From: Nitratireductor aquimarinus
Lineage (GTDB): Bacteria > Pseudomonadota > Alphaproteobacteria > Rhizobiales > Rhizobiaceae
Length of the DNA: 64,000 nucleotides
NCBI RefSeq assembly: GCF_017255295.1
Contig: NZ_JAFKDE010000007.1
Coordinates: 282,906 to 346,905 of the forward strand
Direction of reading: 5' to 3'
Shown here: in pieces, positions 53,574 to 62,375 of the stretch
How the letters are laid out: every line of letters begins with the position of its first letter
Numbering within the stretch: the stretch's first letter is position 1
Position numbers and translations under genes: made by a program
The notes under the pieces: generated by a model
The model's database searches: none
Told to the model about the DNA's origin: nothing
Seen by the model: the letters and a program-made list of their open reading frames with translations, nothing else

Positions 53574-55295
53574 TCACTCTCTTTGAGCAGGCTCCGAAAC
53601 ATGCCCAATGCCGTAATTGGCGAGTGACTTCTGGTCATCCTTGGGCGAGCCTGCGCCCTTGGATTGTTCGCCGTGCGATTGCTTCGATCCAAAATTGCCG
53701 CAACCCGGCTTGACGCCAGTGATACGCGAACAGTTCAGACCGGGGACATCATAGCCAAGTCCGGAACCGGACCGGTGCCCCCTATTATTCTCAAACCACT
53801 CCTTGAACTTGTCTTCTACGGCGAGTCGGTCTCCCTTCTTCCGACCGCGCACCACCGTTATCAAATGCCCCCCTTTTGCCGCGGTAATCGCTGCAGTCGC
53901 TTCTTCGCGCCAGAACCGGTCACCACAACCACGACAAGCCAGCACACCTCCCGAAGTCCCACACGGGGTTAACTTGTACCCACAACCCGGGCACAAGTTT
54001 CGCGCAGCAAAAGACGAGACTGTAAGATGGGGTTGCCCGCCCTGAATTGGAGCGTGCCCGAGCATACTGACCCTGTAGGCAACTCTTTTTTCTAGGGCCG
54101 TATACTGCGATCGCTGCAATACGCGACGACGCCACGACTGATGTGGGCTCCCCTTAACCCTCATCAATCCGGACACGTCTTCAAAAACCACCCTAGCACT
54201 AAACTGACGCGCAATGTCAGCAAGCATATTTGCGGCTTTGTGGGTCTCTTCCTGAGCTACTGCTGAACGGGCTCTGGAGCGGTACCGCCGCCCCTTCCGC
54301 TGTGAGGCCTTCTGATGAGACTCCTCCTTCTTTTGGAGAGAGAGCAATTTATGGCCGTCCACACGCCCGCTTGCCAACGGTCTCCCGTGCTGATCAGTCA
54401 CTGTCCACGCAACGAGTGGATCGATACCTCGATGAACCCCCAAGAAATTAGGTGTATCGACAGCTGGCACTTCAAATTTGAAGGTAGCCGCGATATAAAA
54501 ATCATCTCCATTCTGAATCAGACGCATCATCTGGAGCATGCCGCCGCGAAGAAACTTGTCTCTTTGCCAGGCCCCAAACTCCAACGGCAGAAGAATTCCA
54601 GTGCGAAAAGAACCGCGCACCTCGACACCGGTCCTAATATCGATCAACCCATCCAGCGTAACAGCCCGGCCGCGACGCGCACCACGCGGAAGCAGATTTA
54701 TAAAGACAAACAAGCGTCCCTTGTCATCTGAGAGCATGAGCCCTCCGTCGGTCGCTCGGTTTCTATAAACCGATAATGGCCGCAAAGACCCTGCCCGCTG
54801 TTGGCGCAGCAGGGCATTTCGCGCCTGAACCTCTTCCTGCAAATCGGGAGCATCAACCAGCGCATCTAACGCCGCATCATGATCCACAGAGCTCTCACGA
54901 ATACGCCGTGCGCGAGGATACACCCCAGCAACACCCTCATGATGGGCAGCCAGATATCCATCGACCTGAGCAATCGCCTCAAGCACCACCGAATGTTTCG
55001 CGCCAGACCCAAGGGGCATTGGCTTAACGTACTGTGACATCCGTTGCTGCAGTTCCCGCAACGCCTTACGTCGCTCAGAAGCTGGCAGCTGCACAGCCGC
55101 TTCAGCGTCATCCGAGAACTTGTTTAGCAACTTATCGAAAGCCAGATGAGAACGACGCATGGAATCGATCAGTACCTGTCGCTTTCGCAGCGACGGGGCC
55201 TTCACCTTCAGCTTAGTCGTCAAGTATGTCACGACAGTACGCTCGTTAGACGCGGGGGGCTGAGAAGAGACGATCTCTTGAAAAGCTGCTGACAT
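53574..55295 (-). CDS. TnpB/Cas12-like RuvC protein with altered active site
   Basis: A 573-residue protein with a C-terminal TnpB/Cas12-type RuvC fold. RuvC-I is LGVHRGIDPLVAW (285-297), with H288 where TnpB has the catalytic Asp. RuvC-II is ARVVFEDVSGL, keeping E372. A zinc ribbon follows (C435, C438, C454, C457: LCPGCGY and ACRGCGDRFW). RuvC-III is REEATAAITAAKGG, with E465 for the Asp of the usual RDxNAA. A 100-residue basic/Gly-rich tail extends beyond TnpB length. The basic linker QRKGRRYRSRARSA precedes RuvC-II. No transposase, cas1 or cas2 is adjacent. It is divergent from a porin gene. It may be a nuclease-dead RNA-guided regulator (TldR-like), a type V-U/V-M-like effector, or a decaying TnpB. 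Confidence 0.72.
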   Translation of the reverse strand: MSAAFQEIVSSQPPASNERTVVTYLTTKLKVKAPSLRKRQVLIDSMRRSHLAFDKLLNKFSDDAEAAVQLPASERRKALRELQQRMSQYVKPMPLGSGAKHSVVLEAIAQVDGYLAAHHEGVAGVYPRARRIRESSVDHDAALDALVDAPDLQEEVQARNALLRQQRAGSLRPLSVYRNRATDGGLMLSDDKGRLFVFINLLPRGARRGRAVTLDGLIDIRTGVEVRGSFRTGILLPLEFGAWQRDKFLRGGMLQMMRLIQNGDDFYIAATFKFEVPAVDTPNFLGVHRGIDPLVAWTVTDQHGRPLASGRVDGHKLLSLQKKEESHQKASQRKGRRYRSRARSAVAQEETHKAANMLADIARQFSARVVFEDVSGLMRVKGSPHQSWRRRVLQRSQYTALEKRVAYRVSMLGHAPIQGGQPHLTVSSFAARNLCPGCGYKLTPCGTSGGVLACRGCGDRFWREEATAAITAAKGGHLITVVRGRKKGDRLAVEDKFKEWFENNRGHRSGSGLGYDVPGLNCSRITGVKPGCGNFGSKQSHGEQSKGAGSPKDDQKSLANYGIGHVSEPAQRE

Positions 55296-55691
55296 TCGAA
55301 CCCATCATAGCGGGACACCGCTCAACCCGAACGCGCCGCCCAGCCAGGAGCTCCGCAGGAAATGGAACCGTTGACTGGGGGCGCATCTCGACTGGAGGTC
55401 GAGATACCCAATAAAACAGAACCGTACGCAGCGGTCTAGAACGTTTCGGCCTCCGAAAGCGGTCAATTCGTAAACAATAGATTAACGCCAGCGGCGCATG
55501 TGTAGCATTTTTGCCACGCCTCCATCACATCCCCACCCAAGCGCCGTCAATTTGGGCTCCTGGCGCTTGCCTTAGACCAACAGGGGATGATTAATGCCTC
55601 CGGAAAGAGGGGTGAATCACACGTCTTTTCACGGGGTCTGGATTACAGGCTCTTCACTTTCGTATGTAAGCTTGACTTTGGAGGTCAGAAC
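55296..55691. promoter_or_regulatory. Divergent control region of the TnpB-like and porin genes
   Basis: 396 bases without a convincing gene. A perfect hairpin ATCTCGAC (55385-55392) with GTCGAGAT (55398-55405), loop TGGAG, lies nearer the TnpB-like gene. The porin has a long leader; its ribosome-binding site TTTGGAGG is at 55676-55683. The region must hold promoters for both genes. No half-site matching a known regulator was identified. Confidence 0.5.
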
Positions 55692-56840
55692 ATGAAACTC
55701 AAGAGCCTTCTCATCGGCTCCGCAGCTCTTGCAGCTGCTGCCACCGGCGCAAAAGCAGCCGACCCGATTGTCATCCCCGAGCCGGAGCCGATGGAATACG
55801 TTCGCGTTTGCGACGTCTACGGCGCAGGCTTCTTCTACATCCCGGGCACCGAGACCTGCCTGAAGATCGGCGGCATGGTCCGCTACCAGATCAACTGGGA
55901 CGAGGGCGACGACGGCTGGCGCAAGTACGCTCGCGGTGAGCTCAACATCGACGCTCGCTCCGAGACCGAATACGGCACACTCGGTGGTTTCATCAAGCTG
56001 CGCGCAACCAGCAACAACACTGGCTACTCGGATCCGCTTGGTGCGACGCCATGGGCCACGAACGCCGGTCCGCTGCCAGCTCCTGGTGTAAATGACGGCG
56101 ATGCACTCTCGCTCGGCGTTGGCTCTTCCGTTGGCCTGCAGCAGGCAATCATCTCGCTCGGCGGCCTCTCCATGGGTCTCTCCGACACGCTGTACGACGC
56201 ATCCATCTCGGGTGAGTTCGACAACGGCGGTGGTGATCGCGTTCACTTCATCAACTACACCTTCGCAGCAGGCAACGGCTTCACTGCCACGCTCGCTCTC
56301 GAAGAAGCTGACAGCAACTACGACTACACGCCGAACTTCGTCGGTAAGGTTGGCGTTGCTCAGGGTTGGGGCACGGCAGACTTCTACGCTGCTTACGATG
56401 CAACGGCAGAAGAGTTCGCTCTTAAGGGTATCGTTAAGGCTGACCTGACCGAGCGCATGTTCGCAGAGGCCATGGCGATCTACGAAAGCGGCATCAACTT
56501 CTACTCGACCGACCCCTTCGACCTGAGAGGTCTCGGCGTGCCGTCCACGATTCGCTTCGGCTCGCAGTGGTCGATCGGCGGCCTCGTTGGCTACAAGTTC
56601 ACCCCGAAGCTGAAAGCTTCGATCGGTGCACAGTACTACGACAAGGTTGGTCATGATGCTCCGGCCGCCATGTGGGGTAGCGACGTTGATATTCTGAACG
56701 CTGGTCTGACCGTCGATTACGAGATCGTTGAGAACTTCGACGCGAAGCTTGCAGTCAACTACACCAATGTTGACGCACCCACAGCAGCAAGACTGGATGA
56801 TCACTGGAGCGGCTTCATCCGTTTCCAGCGGAACTTCTAA
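55692..56840 (+). CDS. Outer-membrane porin (Omp2b/Porin_2 family)
   Basis: A 382-residue porin: signal peptide (MKLKSLLIGSAALAAAATGA, cut after KA near 22), the rhizobial N-terminal motif YVRVCDVYGAGFFYIPGTETCLKIGG, alternating amphipathic strands, and a C-terminal Phe (SGFIRFQRNF) needed for outer-membrane insertion. Forms a trimeric 16-stranded channel in related Brucella and Mesorhizobium. GGAGG is nine bases before ATG 55692; the frame to 55587 is the leader. Codon use (GCT, CTC, CGC) is that of a highly expressed host-type gene although the surroundings are mobile. Confidence 0.93.
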   Translation: MKLKSLLIGSAALAAAATGAKAADPIVIPEPEPMEYVRVCDVYGAGFFYIPGTETCLKIGGMVRYQINWDEGDDGWRKYARGELNIDARSETEYGTLGGFIKLRATSNNTGYSDPLGATPWATNAGPLPAPGVNDGDALSLGVGSSVGLQQAIISLGGLSMGLSDTLYDASISGEFDNGGGDRVHFINYTFAAGNGFTATLALEEADSNYDYTPNFVGKVGVAQGWGTADFYAAYDATAEEFALKGIVKADLTERMFAEAMAIYESGINFYSTDPFDLRGLGVPSTIRFGSQWSIGGLVGYKFTPKLKASIGAQYYDKVGHDAPAAMWGSDVDILNAGLTVDYEIVENFDAKLAVNYTNVDAPTAARLDDHWSGFIRFQRNF

Positions 56841-56862
56841 TCAGAAGCTACCGGCTTTTGGG

Positions 56863-56888
56863 AAAGGCCCGGCATTTGCCGGGCCTTT
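56863..56888 (+). terminator. Intrinsic terminator of the porin gene
   Basis: AAAGGCCCGGC (56863-56873) pairs with GCCGGGCCTTT (56878-56888), loop ATTT, followed by TTTT. It lies 22 bases after the porin stop. Confidence 0.92.
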
Positions 56889-56929
56889 TTTTCATTTGGC
56901 AGAACGTAGTTGGCAGAATACCCTCGTCA

Positions 56930-57600
<671 letters not shown>

Positions 57601-57763
57601 TGGGGTCTATGACAAGCAAGACGACGAACAAGTTTTCTCCTGAAGTCCTTGCCCGCGCCGTTCGTATGGTGACGGAGCATGAAGCTGAACATCCTGCGCG
57701 GTGGGCGGCAGTATCTTCCATAGCGGCTGAGGTCGATGGTCTTGCCCCCGTTTCGCCGGACAC

Positions 57764-58633
57764 TCAGGCGGTTGCGATTTGAGCGGCAATGAACTCGCGG
57801 GGCGAGCGCATTTTCAGCCCTGAGTGCGGGTGGTTGTCATTGTAATCCTCGATCCAGTTTTCGATCAATCCAAGAACTGTCGGGGCGGTGGGCAGTGGAG
57901 TCACCTGGACGTAGTCGCGTTTCAGCGTCTTCACGAAAGCCTCCGAGATGCCGTTGCTTTGCGGGCTCTGGACCGGCGTGAAGCAAGGCTTCAGTCCCAG
58001 CTGGCGAGCAAAGATCTGCGTGTCCTTCGCGATATAAGGTGAGCCGTTGTCGGACAGCATCTCGATGACGGATGGGGCGCGGTAAGCGCCGAAGCGACGC
58101 TCGACGGCCTCCAGCATGATATCGCGAATATCGGAACCGCTGATCCCGGCATTCGCCACAGCGCGCCAGGCGATGATTTCACGGTCATGGGCATCGATAA
58201 TGAAGGCACTGCGGATGATATCGCCGTTCCAGCAGGTAAACTCGAAGCCATCGCTGCACCAGCGCAGGTTCGAACGCATGACGATCACCTTGCCGTCGTG
58301 AACATGCTCGGGACGTTCCGTGTATTTCCGCGTCAGAAGCAGGTTATGGGTCTGCATGATCCGATAGACCCGCTTGTGATTGACCAGTGCCAGGCCCTCC
58401 GAGCGCAGCTGGCGGTTCAGGAGCGCGGCGATCCGCCGGTATCCGTAGGTCGGCCGCGCTGCCACGAGCGCGGTGATCAGCGGCACCACCGCCGCGTCTT
58501 GCGCTTTGTGATAGCGCCGCCGCGGCTTCGCGCCTCCCTTCAGGCGATCATGAAGATTTGAGCGGGAGACACCGAGGGTCTTGGCCACCACGCTCATTGG
58601 GAACCGTCCTTCGGCTGCGACTGCGCAAGCCAC
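57764..58633 (-). CDS. IS3-family transposase OrfB (DDE integrase)
   Basis: The catalytic half, 289 residues from GTG 58633. It has an HTH_21-type N-terminus ([30 protein letters not shown]) and an rve integrase core with the DDE residues in [23 protein letters not shown] and [13 protein letters not shown]. It is likely made as an OrfAB fusion by -1 frameshifting on the A7 run at 58639-58645 (minus strand TCAAAAAAACTG). Confidence 0.93.
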   Translation of the reverse strand: MACAVAAEGRFPMSVVAKTLGVSRSNLHDRLKGGAKPRRRYHKAQDAAVVPLITALVAARPTYGYRRIAALLNRQLRSEGLALVNHKRVYRIMQTHNLLLTRKYTERPEHVHDGKVIVMRSNLRWCSDGFEFTCWNGDIIRSAFIIDAHDREIIAWRAVANAGISGSDIRDIMLEAVERRFGAYRAPSVIEMLSDNGSPYIAKDTQIFARQLGLKPCFTPVQSPQSNGISEAFVKTLKRDYVQVTPLPTAPTVLGLIENWIEDYNDNHPHSGLKMRSPREFIAAQIATA

Positions 58634-58971
58634 GTCAGTTTTTTTGAGCGCGACTTGTCGAGCGCCTCCTTCAGAATTTCGACCTCGAGCGTCTTGCGCC
58701 CGAGCTGGCGCTCCAACTCGCGGATGCGCTCTTCCATCTGTCGGACAGCGCGATTGCTTGTGACGTCATCGTCTCCAGACACGGCCACGGCCCCTCCCTC
58801 CAGCATCAGACGCCGCCAACGATACAGCAGGTTCGGTGCCACGCCATTGCGGCGCGCCACGACCGAGATGCTGGCGTTCTCCTCCAGCGTCTCCTCGACG
58901 ATCCGTAGCTTCTCAGATGAAGTCCAGCGGCGTCGGCGACCGCCATCGGTGATGATCTCATAGTCAGACAT
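58594..58971 (-). CDS. IS3-family transposase OrfA
   Basis: A 125-residue DNA-binding protein with an HTH (RRWTSSEKLRIVEETLEENA, SVVARRNGVAPNLLYRWRRL) and a leucine-zipper-like helix (MEERIRELERQLGRKTLEVE) for multimerisation. ATG 58971 gives the family start MSDYEIITDGG; GTG 58977 is possible. It overlaps OrfB by 40 bases, with the slippery A7 inside the overlap. Confidence 0.92.
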   Translation of the reverse strand: MSDYEIITDGGRRRRWTSSEKLRIVEETLEENASISVVARRNGVAPNLLYRWRRLMLEGGAVAVSGDDDVTSNRAVRQMEERIRELERQLGRKTLEVEILKEALDKSRSKKLTWLAQSQPKDGSQ

Positions 58972-59120
58972 AAGCACGTGCTTAGGGATATCCCTAAGCC
59001 TCCATGGTCATGCCCGAGTGTCCGGTCGAAAAAGGGGCCAGTTCAGTCGACTGCTCGGCGCATACGCTCAATGAATGGGTGAAGAAGGCCGAGGTGGACA
59101 GCGGCGAGCGCAACCGCTGA

Positions 59121-59429
59121 AAGCGGCCACCTGCGTGGGTGCTCATGCCAAACAGGAAAACCCCAGGAAAAGTCCTTATGACGGGTGGCTACGCCGTTCG
59201 CTGGCAGCCGGGATGTCGCTCTAAATGGTGCCAGTAACGACTGGGTTCACTCAGGCTTGACAGCCGCCGGTTAGTTCTAGGGAGATTGTCCACATGAAGA
59301 TTGTACCTGAGTGTGGCCTCTTCCAGCTCTAAACGGCACTGTCCGAACTACGCAAATGCTCGCCCACCGCAGCAGAAAGATGTTCATGGTAGGCTACCTG
59401 GATAGGCGCACTCGAAAGGTTTCTCAGTA
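59121..59429. other. Intergenic region, no gene seen
   Basis: 309 bases after the broken orfA. No further IS3 sequence and no open frame of interest. The NYN gene promoter must lie in its right part; no ribosome-binding sequence stronger than AAAGG at 59416 is visible. Confidence 0.45.
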
Positions 59430-60185
59430 ATGGTCATAGAAGCACGCTCTCCACGTCTCGCTGTACTTATTGATGCCGACAATGCTTCAGCCAAGATTGT
59501 GGACGGCCTTTTCGACGAGATAGCGAAGATCGGAGAGGCAAGCGTCAGACGCATCTACGGCGACTTTTCCAATTCAAGATCGAAGGCGTGGATCGAAGTC
59601 TTGGCCCGCCATGCGATCATTCCACAACAGCAGTTTGCTTATACCACCGGCAAGAACGCCTCTGATATAACACTCGTTATCGATGCGATGGACCTCTTGC
59701 ATAGCGGACGCTTTGACGGATTCTGCCTAGTTTCGTCCGATAGCGACTTCACCCGCCTCGCTTCTCGCATTCGCGAACAGGGGGTCGATGTTTTCGGATT
59801 TGGGGAGCAAAAGACACCGGAGAGTTTCCGGCAGGCTTGTCGGCGCTTCACCTATACCGAGAATTTGCTCCCCGATGCCCCTGCCAACGTGGAATCCACT
59901 GGAGACGGGGCCAAGCCGCTTCAACCACCGAGCGCGGCAACACCCATCATCCGACGAGTTCTCGACCAGATGGAGACCGAAGACGGCTGGGCTCCTCTCG
60001 GAGCAGTGGGAACGCAACTTGCCAATCTGTCGTCGGATTTCGATCCGCGCAATTTTGGGTTCCGCAAGCTCAGCGACCTCGTTCGCAAGACCACTGCGTT
60101 TGAAATCGAACACCCGGATGGACGGCCTGTCCGCATCCGGGAAAAACGCACAATGAAGAGAACCGCGACAAAGAAGAAATCCTAG
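59430..60185 (+). CDS. NYN-domain ribonuclease-like protein with OST-HTH/LOTUS domain
   Basis: A 251-residue protein: NYN (PIN-like, LabA/DUF88) nuclease domain (about 8-150) with acidic residues D15/D17 (AVLIDADNAS), D79 (NASDITLVIDAMDLL) and D104/D106 (SSDSDFTRL), then an OST-HTH/LOTUS domain (about 170-235, DGWAPLGAVGTQLANLSSDF, GFRKLSDLV) and a basic tail ending KRTATKKKS. Such proteins are thought to cut structured RNA. It is stand-alone in the accessory region. A defence role is possible but not shown. Confidence 0.88.
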   Translation: MVIEARSPRLAVLIDADNASAKIVDGLFDEIAKIGEASVRRIYGDFSNSRSKAWIEVLARHAIIPQQQFAYTTGKNASDITLVIDAMDLLHSGRFDGFCLVSSDSDFTRLASRIREQGVDVFGFGEQKTPESFRQACRRFTYTENLLPDAPANVESTGDGAKPLQPPSAATPIIRRVLDQMETEDGWAPLGAVGTQLANLSSDFDPRNFGFRKLSDLVRKTTAFEIEHPDGRPVRIREKRTMKRTATKKKS

Positions 60186-60268
60186 CCAGCCGCTCTATTG
60201 ACGCTTCCCGGCTGACCTACGCGACCGATGGAGGAGCCAATAAACTTGCTTTGAGTAGGATAGAGCGG

Positions 60269-60598
60269 TTACTCGGCACGCGCCCAAACAGGCATGCCTA
60301 GAGCAATTGCGGCGCACGCATAGCCGATATGTGCCGGTGCCCCTTCTCGCCTATACTTCGCAACTGTCGCGCGATTGATTTGTAGAACCTTGGCAGCGCG
60401 ACGCTCACTAAAACCTACGTGCGATAACCAGGCATCGAAATCTGCCGCGCGCATCGCAAGAGTGCGCGGGCTTCCGCTTCGCGCCAAATTGCGATTTTCT
60501 TTTCTCGCGTCAAATGCGACAACGTTCAAATCCTCCCCCCCCAACAATCCCCTCTGGCGCGAAGCCCATGCAGAACAATCCGTGTTGGATTTGCACAA
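60269..60598 (-). CDS. Helix-turn-helix protein, start uncertain
   Basis: A frame of up to 109 residues whose C-terminal half (FDAWLSHVGFSERRAAKVL, INRATVAKYRREGAPAH) is a clear helix-turn-helix with a short helical end, as in small phage or plasmid regulators. The extreme start is a TTG (60598); an internal ATG at 60454 leaves 61 residues. A GGGGAGG at about 60534-60540 fits neither well. A small transcriptional regulator is likely; the target is unknown. Confidence 0.5.
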   Translation of the reverse strand: MCKSNTDCSAWASRQRGLLGGEDLNVVAFDARKENRNLARSGSPRTLAMRAADFDAWLSHVGFSERRAAKVLQINRATVAKYRREGAPAHIGYACAAIALGMPVWARAE

Positions 60599-60946
60599 AC
60601 TACGACTTTAGGTCAACTCAGCACACAGATGATCCCGAAAATTGAGACAGTGTGACCGAATTTTCGCGCGGCTCAGGGGCCACAACGCCCCTGATTTTCA
60701 AACACCTAAAACGCACGAAGTTGAGCTGAAAAGCACCACAATCTATCATTGAAACTTCAACGTTTCCCCGACTGAACGAACGGGGCAGCCTATCTGCATA
60801 ACTGTTAGAGCCCTCCAGCACGATTACTTTCAGCGGGCATGAGCTGCCGTAGCCGCCGAACACGGCCCGATACAGCGCACCTTCTGCCGCTAAGGGCCCC
60901 TTTAGCTCAACACTCCATGCCGAAATACTCTTAAGGGAGCATGTTC
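60599..60946. other. Intergenic region, no gene supported
   Basis: 348 bases. An 81-residue minus-strand frame (60618-60863) lacks a start signal and similarity. GGGAG directly before 60941 is the ribosome-binding site of the next gene. Confidence 0.45.
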
Positions 60947-61927
60947 ATGAATTTCGAGAAGCCTGATCGTAAGGCAAGGCTGGCACAGCTTGGCTTTCTT
61001 GTTAGGCATACGTTCAGCATCGTCGGACGCAACCGCGCGCTGCTGTCGCCGCTCATCGCAATGTGGGTCTACGCGACCGCAATGGTCGCTATGTTCTTTA
61101 CCGGTTTCCTTATGATTGCTTACGGCAGCGCTGGGAGCAGCTGGTTTCTGTTCGGCGGCGTGGTGATGTTCATCTACAAGTTCTTTTTCTACAATCGCGC
61201 CGAACTGACTCTGAGCCGTCTCACTTTTGACACTGCGACCGGCGGCTCCCCCACGCAGCGCGATGCGCGGCGTTTGCTTTCAGGCCTCGGACCGCAGGTG
61301 CGCAGGCTCGCACTACTCGACATGGCCGCCGCTTGGATCGCCAGCCGGAAAGATAAACAGGGCGGGTTAATGGCGCTTCTGCTCGGCGGGATCGGTGAGG
61401 TTTGGGATCTGGTCAATCATTTTTTGCTACCGGCTGTCGCTGTGGACCGACTTGGTTTGCAAGACGGGGTGGCGCGACTGAAGCGACTGAAGGATCATGT
61501 GCCCGAAGCTCTTATCGGTGTCTTCGGTATTGATATCATGGGCGGAGTGGTTGGCACCTTGATGGCGCCCCTGTATGTGTTCGGAGGCTTGGCGGCAATT
61601 GCTTGCGGCCTTCTCGTTGGAGAAAGACTTCCTGCCGCTTTTTCGGCAGGCCCCCTTTATGCTTTGTCCCCGGACATTCCGAACATCGGCCCATTCGGGC
61701 CGGAGACCGTCTTCAACTGGCTACCGGTCTTCATGACCGCGTTTCTCGGCTTCATTTTACATGGTCTACTGGCACGCGTAGTGACGGCAATAAAGGTTGT
61801 TTATTTCACTTTGTTCTACAGCCGCATTTGGCACGCAGCGGCTCTGGATCCCGACATGCGCGTAGAACTCGAAGGTTATCTGGACCTGAATGAGCAAGAA
61901 GTAGCAACCGCTGACGCTACAACGTGA
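60947..61927 (+). CDS. Multi-pass membrane protein of unknown function
   Basis: A 326-residue protein with about six hydrophobic segments (roughly 40-60, 62-85, 140-160, 190-225, 250-275, 280-300). The layout, a leading soluble helix (ARLAQLGFLVRHTFSIVGRN) before a pair of helices, recalls the DUF6159 group, but I cannot confirm this. ATG 60947 is seven bases after GGGAG; ATG 60941 is too close. The acidic C-terminus is cytosolic or periplasmic. No partner gene is evident. Confidence 0.65.
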   Translation: MNFEKPDRKARLAQLGFLVRHTFSIVGRNRALLSPLIAMWVYATAMVAMFFTGFLMIAYGSAGSSWFLFGGVVMFIYKFFFYNRAELTLSRLTFDTATGGSPTQRDARRLLSGLGPQVRRLALLDMAAAWIASRKDKQGGLMALLLGGIGEVWDLVNHFLLPAVAVDRLGLQDGVARLKRLKDHVPEALIGVFGIDIMGGVVGTLMAPLYVFGGLAAIACGLLVGERLPAAFSAGPLYALSPDIPNIGPFGPETVFNWLPVFMTAFLGFILHGLLARVVTAIKVVYFTLFYSRIWHAAALDPDMRVELEGYLDLNEQEVATADATT

Positions 61928-62000
61928 CAAAGAGGCGGTGAACTGCGGTTCATTCAACACCAATGTATGTCAGCTAAACAGCCATGCCTGTGGAGATGTA

Positions 62001-62375
62001 CTACTGAGGCTCGCGCCCACGCTGCGCCGCTTCGAGCCGTTGCAGGATCTCGCGTGTAACCCGCATGTCTGCGGCCAGCCCGTTCAGCGTGCCTTCGACG
62101 GCGCGCATTGCTGCGGCCGCGTCGCTCGCCTGCTTTTCAACATTGCCAAGACGCAGCTCATGATTGTCGAGGCGACGTGCATCCGCCTCCAGTTTCGTCA
62201 GCCTGCGATCCAGCCGCTCGATGTTCAGGGAGTTCACCTGCCGGCCGGACTGCAGTTCCTTGAGCGTCCAGCCCCAGGCCACCAGTCCAGAGGCAAACCC
62301 GATCAGCACGGCAATGGTGTTGATGTTCCATTCCCAGCGGAACTTCGGACGATGCATCGGCTTTTCCTCACTCAC
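62001..62375 (-). CDS. Phage-type membrane-anchored coiled-coil protein (possibly DUF2730-like)
   Basis: A 124-residue protein with one transmembrane helix (about 17-37, NINTIAVLIGFASGLVAWGW) and a long coiled coil (about 45-115). GTG 62375 lies seven bases after GAGGAG and overlaps the Rz1 stop by eight bases, which sets the start. Similar proteins sit next to lysis genes in Mu-like prophages. Last gene of the lysis cassette. Confidence 0.62.
   Translation of the reverse strand: MSEEKPMHRPKFRWEWNINTIAVLIGFASGLVAWGWTLKELQSGRQVNSLNIERLDRRLTKLEADARRLDNHELRLGNVEKQASDAAAAMRAVEGTLNGLAADMRVTREILQRLEAAQRGREPQ

Larger units (their letters stand above)
57737..59045 (-). mobile_element. Apparently complete IS3-family insertion sequence (IS2-like)
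   Basis: 1309 bp flanked by the 5-bp direct repeat GTCGA (57732-57736 and 59046-59050). Imperfect terminal inverted repeats start TGGTCTTGCCCCC...CCGGACACTC (left) and TGAACTGGCCCC...CCGGACACTC (right). It contains orfA and orfB overlapping in the -1 frame on the minus strand. A 5-bp duplication and the orfA sequence suit the IS2 group. Both ORFs look intact, so it may be active. Confidence 0.92.
57609..59120 (+). pseudogene. IS3-type orfA fragment split by a second insertion sequence
   Basis: [20 protein letters not shown]... runs from 57609 to the target site at 57736 and resumes at 59051 as CSAHTLNEWVKKAEVDSGE, ending at TGA 59118-59120. Joining the halves (one target copy removed) gives an uninterrupted 65-residue frame, the N-terminal HTH of an IS3-family OrfA. 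The rest of that element is absent, so it was already truncated or decayed. It shows insertion order: IS110 and this IS3 piece first, then the intact element. Confidence 0.88.

Noticed and set aside
55629..56804. A 391-residue minus-strand frame opposite the porin
   Set aside because: The porin frame has a signal peptide, family motif and terminal Phe; the antisense frame has no recognisable motif.
60618..60863. 81-residue minus-strand frame
   Set aside because: No ribosome-binding site, no similarity and no domain. It lies in a low-information gap between better-supported genes.
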